64,000 nucleotides of DNA, from the NCBI GenBank assembly GCA_963734015.1, contig CAVTFG010000007.1, positions 62,001 through 126,000 on the forward strand, written 5' to 3'. The number at the start of each line of letters is the position of its first letter. Position 1 is the first letter of the stretch. Source of the DNA: JALZKA01 sp963734015 (GTDB lineage: Bacteria > Actinomycetota > Thermoleophilia > Solirubrobacterales > 70-9). A program made the position numbers and the translations under genes. Below are positions 53,896-61,986 of this stretch, piece by piece. The notes beneath the pieces were generated by a model. It worked only from the letters and a program-made list of their open reading frames with translations, did not search any database and was not told the DNA's origin.

Positions 53896-54878
53896 CAGAC
53901 ATCCCCGTTCGGCGCGGAGCCTCGGCCTTCCTGCGCGGCAAGCTTTACCGCCACGCGTAGATGCGCCGAGCGTGACCGCGGATTCGACTCCATCTCGGCG
54001 GCGGTGGGTGCCACCGCGCGCTTCGTGAGGAGCTCGGCCTCGGGCTCGTGCCCGCACTGACAGACCGGCAGCTCGGGCGGGCAGATGCAGCCCTGCGCAC
54101 GGTCCGCCAGAAACCGCTTCACTGGGCGATCCTCGAGCGAATGGAAGCTGATGGCGCCGAAGCGCCCGCCGACCCGCAGCAGGCTCCAGGCGGCCGGGAG
54201 CGCTCGGCCGAGCGAATCGAGCTCGCCGTTGACGGCGATCCGCAGCGCCTGGAAGCTCCGCTTCGCGGGATGCCCCCGTCCGAAGCGGTACGCCGGCGGC
54301 ACCGCGTCGCGGATGACGTCGACGAGCTCGGCGGTGGTCTCGAACGGCCGCCGGGCAACGATCTCGCGCGCGATCGAGCGGGCGTGACGCTCCTCGCCGT
54401 AGTCGCGCAGGACCTGGGCGATGCGGTTCTCCGGCCATTCGTTTACGAGCTCGCGCGCACTAAACGGCGCGCCGGGGTCCATCCGCATGTCGAGCGGGGC
54501 GTCGTACGAGTACGAGAACCCGCGCTCCCACGCGTCGAGCTGCATCGAGGAGATCCCGAGGTCCATGTAGACGATGTCGGCGATCACGCCCTCGCGGGCG
54601 AGCTCGTCCAGCCCGTCGGCGAAGTCCGCGCGAATGAACCGCGCCTGGCAGCCCAGCTCGCCCTGAATCTCGGCGAACCGCTCGGCAGCGGAGGGGTCGC
54701 GGTCGATGCAAACCAGCGTGCCCGTCGGGCCGAGGCGCTCGGCAATCAGCCGGGCGTGACCGCCGCCGCCGAACGTGCAATCGACCGCCAACTCGCCCGG
54801 CTGCGGACCGGTGAGCGCGATCAGCTCAGGCGCAAGGACTGGGACGTGCTCGGTCGGCATGTAAATCAGTGTGGCCAT
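53895..54878 (-). CDS. rsmH: 16S rRNA (cytosine1402-N4)-methyltransferase
   Basis: SAM-dependent N4-methylation of C1402 in 16S rRNA. The 327-residue protein has HVPVLAPELIAL, DCTFGGGGHARLIAERLG (SAM loop), CIDRDPSAAERF, YMDLGISSMQLDAWERGFSY and PAKRSFQALRIAVNGEL, then ISFHSLEDRPVKRFL. ATG 54878 gives six extra residues before a second ATG at 54860. It is the usual mraZ neighbour, 19 bases downstream of mraZ. Confidence 0.96.
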   Translation of the reverse strand: MATLIYMPTEHVPVLAPELIALTGPQPGELAVDCTFGGGGHARLIAERLGPTGTLVCIDRDPSAAERFAEIQGELGCQARFIRADFADGLDELAREGVIADIVYMDLGISSMQLDAWERGFSYSYDAPLDMRMDPGAPFSARELVNEWPENRIAQVLRDYGEERHARSIAREIVARRPFETTAELVDVIRDAVPPAYRFGRGHPAKRSFQALRIAVNGELDSLGRALPAAWSLLRVGGRFGAISFHSLEDRPVKRFLADRAQGCICPPELPVCQCGHEPEAELLTKRAVAPTAAEMESNPRSRSAHLRVAVKLAAQEGRGSAPNGDV

Positions 54879-54897
54879 CGTCGGTTGCGGTCCCCGC

Positions 54898-55350
54898 TCA
54901 CCCGTTGTCCCGGGGCCAGTCCGCGGCTGCGAGCTCCTCGGCGACGGCGCTGGCCTTGGCGTCCATCTCCTCCGAATGCTCGGCCCAGCGCTCGGGACTC
55001 CACACCTCGAGGTGATCGTCGGCCCCCACCACGACGCAGGACCCGGCGAGGTCGCCGTGCTCGATCAGGTGCTTCGCGAGGCGCAGGCGCCCGGCGGAGT
55101 CGAGGGTCTCGTCCTCGGCGTTGGCGTGGAAGCGGCGCCGCAACATGCGTGCGTTGCTCGAGAGTGGGTTCAGCCCGGAGAGGATGTGCTTCGCGAAGTC
55201 GTCGAAGCCGTCGTGCGGCCAGATCTCGACGCACGGGTCGAGGCCGGCGACGAGGACGGCGCCGTCGGCTAGCTGCGCCCGAAGCCTCGAGGGGATCGTC
55301 AGGCGATCCTTCGCGTCGAGACTGTGCTCGTGCTGGCCGCGGAAGGCCAA
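54898..55350 (-). CDS. mraZ: transcriptional regulator MraZ
   Basis: Duplicated AbrB-like (SpoVT fold) regulator that represses the dcw operon. The 150-residue protein has both conserved halves: DAKDRLTIPSRLRAQL at ~12-27 and DSAGRLRLAKHLIEHG at ~85-100. The start is TTG at 55350 with GAGGA-type SD upstream. It likely binds the repeat set at 55472-55496. Confidence 0.96.
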   Translation of the reverse strand: MAFRGQHEHSLDAKDRLTIPSRLRAQLADGAVLVAGLDPCVEIWPHDGFDDFAKHILSGLNPLSSNARMLRRRFHANAEDETLDSAGRLRLAKHLIEHGDLAGSCVVVGADDHLEVWSPERWAEHSEEMDAKASAVAEELAAADWPRDNG

Positions 55351-55471
55351 GGTCTTCGTCCTCTCTCCTCGAATGGTGTGCGGTTGAAGTGCTTGGCTGC
55401 CCCAGGAGACTTCGGGCCGGAGTGGTGAGGTGGGAGGAGCCTCGCCACCCCGGCCCTCTGGTCAACTTGGG

Positions 55472-55504
55472 CGCCACGGTAACCCACAACGCCCCACTTC
55501 GCAA
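55472..55504 (-). promoter_or_regulatory. MraZ boxes inside the mra promoter
   Basis: Minus strand: three direct repeats TGGGG, TGGGT, TGGCG (55492-55496, 55482-55486, 55472-55476) at exactly 10-base steps, the arrangement known for E. coli MraZ sites (TGGGN with five-base spacers). They lie in the 17-base spacer between a -35 TTGCGA (55499-55504) and a -10 TACCGT (55476-55481). The leader to mraZ would be ~120 bases. The rest of the 336-base gap (55351-55686) shows no gene. Confidence 0.65.
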
Positions 55505-55686
55505 CACCATTCTGCTCAGAGCATTCGACTCGCTCCGTCGGACGGAACTGCTACCCGCCGCCGGTTGACCGCCTTTATGGCTTGTCAATGGGAGTTTGCG
55601 ACCGCACGGAGGACTCCGGCGGATGCGTTCGAAGGGCCCGCGGATTGCAAGGCGGGTTGCAGCAAGCGGGTAGGCTGCCCGCCGCG

Positions 55687-56616
55687 ATGGGCGACGAACA
55701 GGCGGCATCGACCCCTCCCCCGGGCGCCGAGGAACTGGCCGCCGGCGGGGTCCCCGAGGGCGGCCTCCAGGAGGCACCCCCAGTCGCGGAGATTCCCGAC
55801 GACGCCAAGGACACACGCGGGAAGCACCTGAGCGCCCTGCTCCGCAACGTCTGGGTCCTGGGCCTCACCTGGACGATCGCGATCATCGCCCTGATCGCCG
55901 TCGGCACGCAGGCCGGATTCGGGTTCGGGGCGATCGGCGCCGTGGTCGTCCTGCTGATCGCCCTGATCGTCGTCTGGCTGATCGCGTCAAGCCGGGCTGC
56001 GAGCGACTTCTACGACGCCTACGCCAAGGGCCGGGGTCTAGAGCGGGTGTCCGGGCGGTCGAGCCTGCCACCGGTCACCGCCCTGCTCCGGAAGGGCGAC
56101 CGCCGCTACACGCAGGAGCTGTTCAACGGCACCCTGCCCGGCGGCCTGGTTGGCGCGCTCGCCCACTACACCTACGAGGAGCAGTCGACCGATTCGAAGG
56201 GCAACCGTCAGACCACGTACTTCCACTTCACGGTCGCGGTCACCCAGCTCCCGGAGACCGCCCCGTTCCTGAGCGAATTGGCGCTTCAGCGCCGCTCGGG
56301 GTTCCGGTTCCTGGACTCGGCCGAGGACGTGTTCCGCGCGCGGCAGCGGGTCGAGGTCGAGAGCGAGTTGGCCGACAAGAAGTTCGAGATCTTCACCGGC
56401 AAGGGCGACGAGCTGAACCGCGCCCGACAGGTCTTCACGCCCACCTTCGTCGTCTGGCTCGGCGAGGAGGCGCACGAGGGCATCGCGTTCGAGCTCACCG
56501 CCGGCGCCCTCGTCGTCAACATCAAGGGCCACCTGAAGACCGCGCACGAGCTGGACGCATTCTGCGACGGCGCCGCCGTGGTCGCCAGGCGCCTCCTGGA
56601 AGAAGCGAAGGAGTAG
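55687..56616 (+). CDS. two-TM membrane protein of unknown function
   Basis: 309 residues: acidic/Pro-rich N-terminus, two TM helices (~50-70 and ~72-92; WVLGLTWTIAIIALIAVGT, IGAVVVLLIALIVVWLIAS), then a ~200-residue soluble domain. It includes GDRRYTQELFNGTLPGGLVGALAHYTYEEQ, FLDSAEDVFRARQRVEVESELADKKFEIF and a C-terminal HLKTAHELDAFCDGAAVVARR. The layout resembles DUF3137-type proteins, but the match is by look only. The start ATG is ten bases after TAGGCT (near-leaderless). Its stop abuts the tadC stop on the other strand. Confidence 0.65.
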   Translation: MGDEQAASTPPPGAEELAAGGVPEGGLQEAPPVAEIPDDAKDTRGKHLSALLRNVWVLGLTWTIAIIALIAVGTQAGFGFGAIGAVVVLLIALIVVWLIASSRAASDFYDAYAKGRGLERVSGRSSLPPVTALLRKGDRRYTQELFNGTLPGGLVGALAHYTYEEQSTDSKGNRQTTYFHFTVAVTQLPETAPFLSELALQRRSGFRFLDSAEDVFRARQRVEVESELADKKFEIFTGKGDELNRARQVFTPTFVVWLGEEAHEGIAFELTAGALVVNIKGHLKTAHELDAFCDGAAVVARRLLEEAKE

Positions 56617-57357
56617 CTACCAGGCCCCGAAGAGGGCATCGGAGTGGGCGATCAGCGCCGCGGCGATCGTCAGCAGCGCGGACGGCACCAGGACGAGGGC
56701 CACCACGAGCTGGATCTGCGGCGCGGCCCGCGCCGCGAGCTCCTCGACCCGGCGGCGCTCCTCGCGTCGCAGGCTCGCGGCCTGCGCGTGGAGCTGATCG
56801 GCGAGCGGCGAGCCGTAGCGGCGCGAGCGGTCCAGGGCCGCGGCGAGGGCGCCCAGCTCGGACGCTCCGGTCCGGTCGCGCAGCCGCTCCAGCGCGGCGG
56901 CGACCGGTGAACCCGTCTCGATCTCGGCGAGAGTGATCGCGAGCTCGGTGGCGAGGGCGCCCTCGCTCCCGCCCGCGATCTCCCCGAACAGCGGCGCAGG
57001 TGCCCGCCCCGCGGCAGCTCCGACGGCCAGGAGGTCGAGCGCGTCCGGCAGCGCTGCCACGAGCCGGGCGCGATGTCGTCGCGCGGCGCGCTCGGCATGG
57101 GCGTCCGGGGCGAGGAAGCCCGCCGCGACCAGGCCCGCCGCGAGGACGGGCGCGAGACGTCCCGGTGCGACCGGCGCGATTGCCGCGAAAGCGACGGCGC
57201 CCGCCCCGGCTCCCGCGAGCTTGGGCAAGAGCACCGCGCCGTCGACGTCCAGGTGCCGGGCCATCCGCCGCGCCGCGGCCGGCGGCCCGAAGCCGGCCAG
57301 CTCCCACGCGGAGGCGAACACGAGCAGCCCGGCCAGGCCGGCCAGCACCGGGCTCAC
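56617..57357 (-). CDS. tadC: type II/IV secretion F-domain protein TadC-like
   Basis: 246-residue membrane protein with a T2SSF domain: RARLVAALPDALDLLAVGAAAG, ALATELAITLAEIETGSPVAAALERLRDRTGASEL, YGSPLADQLHAQAASLRREERRRVEELAARA, and a last TM (IQLVVALVLVPSALLTIAAALIAH). It starts with GTG in a GTGA overlap with tadB. It is the partner of TadB in the Tad pilus/secretion inner-membrane platform. Confidence 0.82.
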   Translation of the reverse strand: MSPVLAGLAGLLVFASAWELAGFGPPAAARRMARHLDVDGAVLLPKLAGAGAGAVAFAAIAPVAPGRLAPVLAAGLVAAGFLAPDAHAERAARRHRARLVAALPDALDLLAVGAAAGRAPAPLFGEIAGGSEGALATELAITLAEIETGSPVAAALERLRDRTGASELGALAAALDRSRRYGSPLADQLHAQAASLRREERRRVEELAARAAPQIQLVVALVLVPSALLTIAAALIAHSDALFGAW

Positions 57358-58200
57358 GGCACCGCGACCCTGCCCAGGCGCTTGATCGCCGCGAATCCGG
57401 CCACCTGGAGCGCCCCGGCGACCGCGAGCAGGGCAAGCGACGCGCCGTTTCGCAGGAGGCCCGTGACGAAACCCGGCGCCAGCAACTCGACCAGCAGCGC
57501 GGCGCCCGCGGGCATCGCGGCGACGAGCAGCCCGGTGAACCGCGCCTGGGCGGTGGCCGAGCGGGCATCCGCCCGGGCGCGCTCGCGCGCCGCGGCCGCC
57601 TCGGCGTAGCGGCGCAGTAGCGAGACGAGATCGCCACCGGCGATCCGCTGCGAGAGCAAGACCGCGCAGAACGCGTCCACTCGCGGCGAGCCGATTCGCC
57701 GGCGGAGCCCGGTGAGAGCGCTCTCGAGCGACGCGCCGAGATCGAGGTCGGCGCGCACCCGGGACATCTCGGCTGCCGCGGGACCGTCCAAGCGATCCCG
57801 AGGCGCCGTCGAGCGCTGCGCGCGCAGACCGCCCTGCGGCGAGCGCATCCGCGGTCGCTGTCGCGATCCGCGGCAGCGCCCTCTCGACGGCTCGCCGGTA
57901 GCGCCTTGTGCGAGCGGCGACGGCCCAGCTCGCCGCCGCGGGCCCGGCAGCAGCCAGCGGTGCCGCGGGGGCCGGGCCCAGGATCCAGGTTCCACCGAAG
58001 AGCAGGCCGGCGCCGACGAGGAGCCCCAGCCGCCGCCGCTCCGCGGCGCTCGGCGCGTATCCCTCGCTTCCCGCCCGGCGGAGCGGCTCGAACGCCCGAG
58101 CCACCCAACGCGCGGCGGAGGGCGCCGCGCGCACGGCATCACGGGCGGCCACCGCGGCGAGGCCGCCCGCGAGTGCCGCGACCAGGACAGCCGCGCTCAC
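57354..58200 (-). CDS. tadB: type II/IV secretion F-domain protein TadB-like, frame broken
   Basis: Overlaps tadA by four bases. The first frame has an N-terminal TM and RRYRRAVERALPRIATATADALAAGRSARAALDGASGSL; at ~57783-57795 an extra base shifts to the frame with MSRVRADLDLGASLESALTGLRRRIGS, AVLLSQRIAGGDLVSLLRRYAEAAAARERA and three TM helices. The corrected protein is ~282 residues with a T2SSF domain. With TadC it forms the platform for the TadA ATPase. The break is probably a sequence error. Confidence 0.8.
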
Positions 58201-59327
58201 GCCGCCCAGAGCTCGCGAACCGCGACCACTCCGGCGGCCGGCACCACCTCCGCGACCTGGACGAGCCGTCGCGCCCCGCCGGGCTCGCGGCGGAGGTGCG
58301 CGACGAGGTCGATGCCGCGAAGCACCTGGTCCCGAATCGCCTCGTGGGGCAGGCCGACGCCCGACATGAGCGCCAGCGTCTCGAGCCGGCGGAGGGCGTC
58401 CTCTGGTGAATTGGCGTGCAGGGTCGAGAGCGCGCCCTCGTGGCCGGTGTTCAGCGCCGTGAGGAGATCGAGCGCCTCGGCTCCACGCACCTCGCCGATC
58501 ACGATCCGGTCCGGTCGCATTCGCAGCGCGTTGCGCAGAAGGTCGCGGATCGTCACCTCTCCCCTGCCCTCCACGGACGGCGGCCTGCTCTCGAGCCGGA
58601 CCACGTGCGGCTGTCGCAGGCGAAGCTCGGCGGCGTCCTCGATCGTAATCACCCGGTCGCCGGGGTCGATCCAGGCCGACAGCGCGTTCAGCAGGGTGGT
58701 CTTCCCCGAGCCCGTGCCGCCGGTGACGAGCAGCGTCCGCCGGCCTCGAACAGCCTGCTCAAGAATCTCCGAGGCAGCGGGGGCCACCGACCCGGCCTCG
58801 ACGAGCTCGGCGGGCCCGGGCCGCTCGATGCCGAACCGCCGAATCGAGATCGCTGCCCCGTCGACCGCAAGGGGCGGGACTACGACGTTCACGCGGGAGC
58901 CGTCTGCCAGGCGAGCGTCGGCCATCGGGGAGAGCTCGTCGACCCGTCTGCCGGTCGGCGCGAGGATCCGCTCGATCGTGTCGCGCACCTGTTGCTCGCC
59001 GGCGAACTCCACATCGGCGCGTTCGATCCGCCCGGCCCGCTCGACGTAGACCTCGCACGCGCCGTTCACCATCACCTCCTCGACCGCGGGGTCGGCAAGG
59101 AGCTCCTCGAGCGGCCCGAGGCCGATGGTCTCGCGCAGCACGAGCTCGGCCAGCTCGGCGCGCTGATCCGGGTCCAGCACGGCGGCTTCGCGCTCGACGA
59201 GCGCCGCCACCGACTCCTCGAGGTCACCGCCGAGCCGGCCGGCGGAGGCCTCTGCCCGGCGCTCCTCGGCGAGCTGGCCTCGCAGCCGCTCGGCGAGAGC
59301 GTGCGTGTTCCGCTCGACCGCGTCCAC
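58197..59327 (-). CDS. tadA: TadA/CpaF-type secretion ATPase
   Basis: Motor ATPase of Tad/Flp pili or related secretion systems. About 376 residues: an N-terminal helical region, DPAVEEVMVNGACEVYVERAGRI, Walker A VTGGTGSGKTTLLNALSAW, the Asp-box region MRPDRIVIGEVRGAEALDLL, and LSTLHANSPEDALRRLE with the His box. The start is uncertain: GTG 59327 is used, TTG 59345 is possible. The operon tadA-tadB-tadC has no prepilin, peptidase or CpaB in this window. Confidence 0.85.
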   Translation of the reverse strand: MDAVERNTHALAERLRGQLAEERRAEASAGRLGGDLEESVAALVEREAAVLDPDQRAELAELVLRETIGLGPLEELLADPAVEEVMVNGACEVYVERAGRIERADVEFAGEQQVRDTIERILAPTGRRVDELSPMADARLADGSRVNVVVPPLAVDGAAISIRRFGIERPGPAELVEAGSVAPAASEILEQAVRGRRTLLVTGGTGSGKTTLLNALSAWIDPGDRVITIEDAAELRLRQPHVVRLESRPPSVEGRGEVTIRDLLRNALRMRPDRIVIGEVRGAEALDLLTALNTGHEGALSTLHANSPEDALRRLETLALMSGVGLPHEAIRDQVLRGIDLVAHLRREPGGARRLVQVAEVVPAAGVVAVRELWAA

Positions 59328-59365
59328 ACCCGGAAGAGGGCGCAACTGCGGCGGACTCTCCCCGG

Positions 59366-60313
59366 CTAGGTCTCCCCCACCGCCAGGCGCGCGGGCGCCT
59401 CGCGCCGCCGCCGCCGCGGCAGCACCATGCCCACCGCGGCGAGGCCGGGGGGCAAGCGTCCGCCCGTCGAGAGCCAGGAGCCGGCGAGGATCAGGAGCAT
59501 CCCGGCGATTGCCGCCGGACCCAGGCTCTCGTCGAGGAGGGCGACTCCGAGCAGCACCGCGATCGCAGGGTTCACGTAGGTGATGACGCTCGCGCGGGTC
59601 GGGCCAACATCGGCGATCAGGTTGAAGAACAGGATCAGCGCCAGCGCCGAGCAGACGGCGCCCAGCACCACGATCGAGGCGACCGCGCCGCCGCTGACCT
59701 CGGCACCTGGGATCGAGCCGATGCCGGCCGGCGCCAGCATCACGGTGCTGATCGCCAGCGCGACCGCCACAGCCCCGATCGGGTTCACGTCGGAGAAGTG
59801 GCGCTTGACGATGAACAGACCGGCTGCGTAGCAAAGGGTCGCGCCGAGGATCGCGAGCGCCCCGAGGATCTCACTGCCGCGACCGCCGACGTCGATCCCC
59901 AGCAGGAGAACCACGCCGCCGAGGCCGACGAAGAGCCCTACGAGCCGCATGCCTCGGACGCGTTCGGTGTGGTCAACGCGAAACGCGAGGAGGGCGGTGA
60001 CGAGCGGCAGCGAGGCGATCAGGATCGCGGCGAGGGACGACGAGACGTGCTGCTCGCCGAGCGGGATCAGCCACCAGGGGAGGCCGCACTCGGCGATCGA
60101 GAACGCCACGAGCGGCTTCGCCTTCGAACGCAGCCCGTCGAGGTAGCCCAGCTTCCACGCAATCGGCAGGAGCAGGGCGGCGCCGATCGCCACCCGGCCC
60201 CACGCGACCAGCATCGGCGAGGCGCCACCGTCGAGCGCGACCTTGATGAAGAGATACGGAACGCCCCAAATCAGCGAGACCGAGGCGAACAGGATCCAGG
60301 CTCGGCGGGACAT
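59366..60313 (-). CDS. EamA/DMT-superfamily transporter
   Basis: Ten-TM drug/metabolite-type exporter, 315 residues. The duplicated EamA halves are visible: SLIWGVPYLFIKVAL near the N-terminus and GALAILGATLCYAAGLFIVKRHF in the second, with LIADVGPTRASVITYVNPAIAVLLGVALLDE at the end of helix nine, the family signature. ATG 60313 precedes RRAWILFASVSLIWG. The substrate is unknown. It lies close upstream of tadA, with which it may share a transcript. Confidence 0.87.
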   Translation of the reverse strand: MSRRAWILFASVSLIWGVPYLFIKVALDGGASPMLVAWGRVAIGAALLLPIAWKLGYLDGLRSKAKPLVAFSIAECGLPWWLIPLGEQHVSSSLAAILIASLPLVTALLAFRVDHTERVRGMRLVGLFVGLGGVVLLLGIDVGGRGSEILGALAILGATLCYAAGLFIVKRHFSDVNPIGAVAVALAISTVMLAPAGIGSIPGAEVSGGAVASIVVLGAVCSALALILFFNLIADVGPTRASVITYVNPAIAVLLGVALLDESLGPAAIAGMLLILAGSWLSTGGRLPPGLAAVGMVLPRRRRREAPARLAVGET

Positions 60314-60345
60314 CGGCCGTGACGATAGCGGCGAGGATCCCGGCC

Positions 60346-61122
60346 TCAGCCCCCGTGCCGGCGTCGCTCCGAGCGGTAGCGCTCGACCTGGTCGGCCATC
60401 TCCTCGGATGCTTTGGCCGCGGCCGGGCCCTCGTACTCGTCGTGGCGCCTGACCCACTCGCCGCCCGCCGAGGTCTGCGGGTAGCCCTCGGGCGTGTCCT
60501 GCCACTCCTCCTGGCGGCCGAGCGCAGTGATGTCGAGGTAGCCCCAGAGGCCGCCGAGCGCCTCGTCGCCGCGGCCGTCGACGAAGTACGTGCGGAAGAT
60601 CCGGCCATCGTCGTCACGGAAGAACGCGTTCGTGCCGTGCCACTCGCCGACGCCGAAGTCGGCGTCGAAGTCGTCGGTCAGCGTGTACCAGGGGAAGACC
60701 TCCCAGCCCATCCGCGCCTGCCAGCGCTCGATCTCGGGCTGCGGCGCGCGCGAGACGAACGCGAACGTCGTGTCGCGCGCGTTCAGATGCGCGGGATGGG
60801 TGACCTGATCGGCGACCCAGGAGCAGCCCGGACAGCCCGACTGCGGCCAGCCGGCGACCCCCGGCTCGTAGAAGAAGCGGTAGATGATCAGCTGACGGCG
60901 GCCCTCGAAGAGATCCGCGAGCGTCGCCCGGCCGTCAGGGCCCACGAACTCGTAGTCCTTCTCGACGAGCATCCTCGGCATCCGCCGGCGCTCGGCGGCG
61001 AGCGCATCGCGGGCGTGCGTCAGCTCCTTCTCCTTGACCAGCAGCTCCTCGCGCGCCGCCTTCCACTCCTGCGGCGAGACGATCGGGGGCAGGTTCATGT
61101 CGTTCGTGCTCTCACGCTGCAT
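60346..61122 (-). CDS. DUF899 thioredoxin-like protein
   Basis: 258-residue protein of the DUF899 family: VSPQEWKAAREELLVKEKELTHARDALAAERRRMPRM, LIIYRFFYEPGVAGWPQSGCPGCSWVADQV with the CPGC pair in a thioredoxin-fold position, and WHGTNAFFRDDDGRIFRTYFVDGRG. It is often found beside ArsR and AHSA1 genes. It may be a redox protein, but no activity is established. It overlaps the ArsR stop by 11 bases. Confidence 0.88.
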   Translation of the reverse strand: MQRESTNDMNLPPIVSPQEWKAAREELLVKEKELTHARDALAAERRRMPRMLVEKDYEFVGPDGRATLADLFEGRRQLIIYRFFYEPGVAGWPQSGCPGCSWVADQVTHPAHLNARDTTFAFVSRAPQPEIERWQARMGWEVFPWYTLTDDFDADFGVGEWHGTNAFFRDDDGRIFRTYFVDGRGDEALGGLWGYLDITALGRQEEWQDTPEGYPQTSAGGEWVRRHDEYEGPAAAKASEEMADQVERYRSERRRHGG

Positions 61123-61450
61123 TGGGCTTCTCCTCTCGCTCTTCCGCCAGCCGCTTCAACGCGGCCAGTCTCGTGTCCCAGTCCGATGCGAGCCCGGCCA
61201 TCCAGCCCGCCGTCTCCTGCAGCGGCTCGGTGCGGATCACGAAGATGACCTCGCGTCCGACCCGCCGCCGTTCGACCAAACCCGCGCGACCGAGCACCGC
61301 CAGGTGCTTGATCACGGCGGGACGGCTGACCGGCATCTCCGCGGCGAGGGTTGTCGCCGTCCCTCGGCCCCGCCCCGCCAGCGCCTCCAGCAGGCGCCAG
61401 CGGGTCGGGTCGGCCAGGGCCGCGAAGACTTCGGTCCGGGCGTCGGTCAC
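61112..61450 (-). CDS. ArsR-family transcriptional regulator
   Basis: 112-residue winged-helix repressor: FAALADPTRWRLLEALAGRGRGTATTLAAEMPVSRPAVIKHLAVLGRAGLVERRRVGREVIF is a full ArsR/HTH_20 DNA-binding domain. No Cys metal site is visible, as in the SdpR/AHSA1-linked branch. It is coupled to the AHSA1 gene by a four-base overlap and probably acts on the two operators at 61918-61958. Confidence 0.92.
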   Translation of the reverse strand: MTDARTEVFAALADPTRWRLLEALAGRGRGTATTLAAEMPVSRPAVIKHLAVLGRAGLVERRRVGREVIFVIRTEPLQETAGWMAGLASDWDTRLAALKRLAEEREEKPNAA

Positions 61451-61899
61451 GCTGCGACCCGTTCGGCGTACTCGGCCAGCTCACCCAGCTCGAGCCGCCA
61501 GCCCTCGGTGTTGCTGCCAAGGTTGCGCTTGCGCTGCTCGGGCGTCGCGTCGAGCCCGGCGAACCCGGTCTCGACGACCGTCAGGCGGGTGCCGTCGCCT
61601 TCGGAGGCGAGGGTGAACTCGACCAGAGTCGAGTTGCCCTCGACGGGATGCAAGCCACCCGGGTCCTTGAACGGTGCCCAGCGGAACGAGAACGCGGTCG
61701 GCTTCTCGAGACGCTCGATACGGCCACGCGATTTCCCGTGCTCGGCCCAGCGCAGCTCGAGCTCGCCTCCGACGCGCAGGTCGACGTCCGCGCCCGCGTC
61801 GCCGAACCAAGTGCCGAGGTGCTCCGCCTGGGTGATCAGCTCCCAGACCCGCTCGACCGGTGCGCCGATCTGAACCTCGCGCTCGATCTTGTCCTCCAT
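61447..61899 (-). CDS. AHSA1/SRPBCC-domain protein
   Basis: 150 residues in the Aha1-like helix-grip fold: IEREVQIGAPVERVWELITQAEHLGTWFGDAGADVDLRVGGELELRW, with LVEFTLASEGDGTRLTVVETGFAGL and a C-terminal helix WRLELGELAEYAER. It is often paired with ArsR. The SD is excellent (AAAGGAGG, nine bases before ATG), unlike the leaderless genes nearby. It is the first gene of AHSA1-ArsR-DUF899. Confidence 0.9.
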   Translation of the reverse strand: MEDKIEREVQIGAPVERVWELITQAEHLGTWFGDAGADVDLRVGGELELRWAEHGKSRGRIERLEKPTAFSFRWAPFKDPGGLHPVEGNSTLVEFTLASEGDGTRLTVVETGFAGLDATPEQRKRNLGSNTEGWRLELGELAEYAERVAA

Positions 61900-61917
61900 T
61901 TTCCGATCCTCCTTTGT

Positions 61918-61958
61918 GTAACTACTTGGTTACGCCTCAACTGTAACACATCGGTTAC
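61918..61958. promoter_or_regulatory. twin ArsR operators
   Basis: Two identical inverted repeats GTAAC-N6-GTTAC at 61918-61933 and 61943-61958, nine bases apart (25 bases centre to centre). They lie in the divergent gap between the AHSA1-ArsR-DUF899 operon and the hydroxyacid dehydrogenase gene. The second overlaps the likely -35 region of the dehydrogenase gene. Confidence 0.7.
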
Positions 61959-61973
61959 TCCTGGGTCGCGCGG

Positions 61974-61979
61974 TAGCTT
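61974..61979 (+). promoter_or_regulatory. putative -10 box before the hydroxyacid dehydrogenase gene
   Basis: TAGCTT, seven bases before GTG 61987; leaderless layout. Confidence 0.4.
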
Positions 61980-61986
61980 CTCCCTC

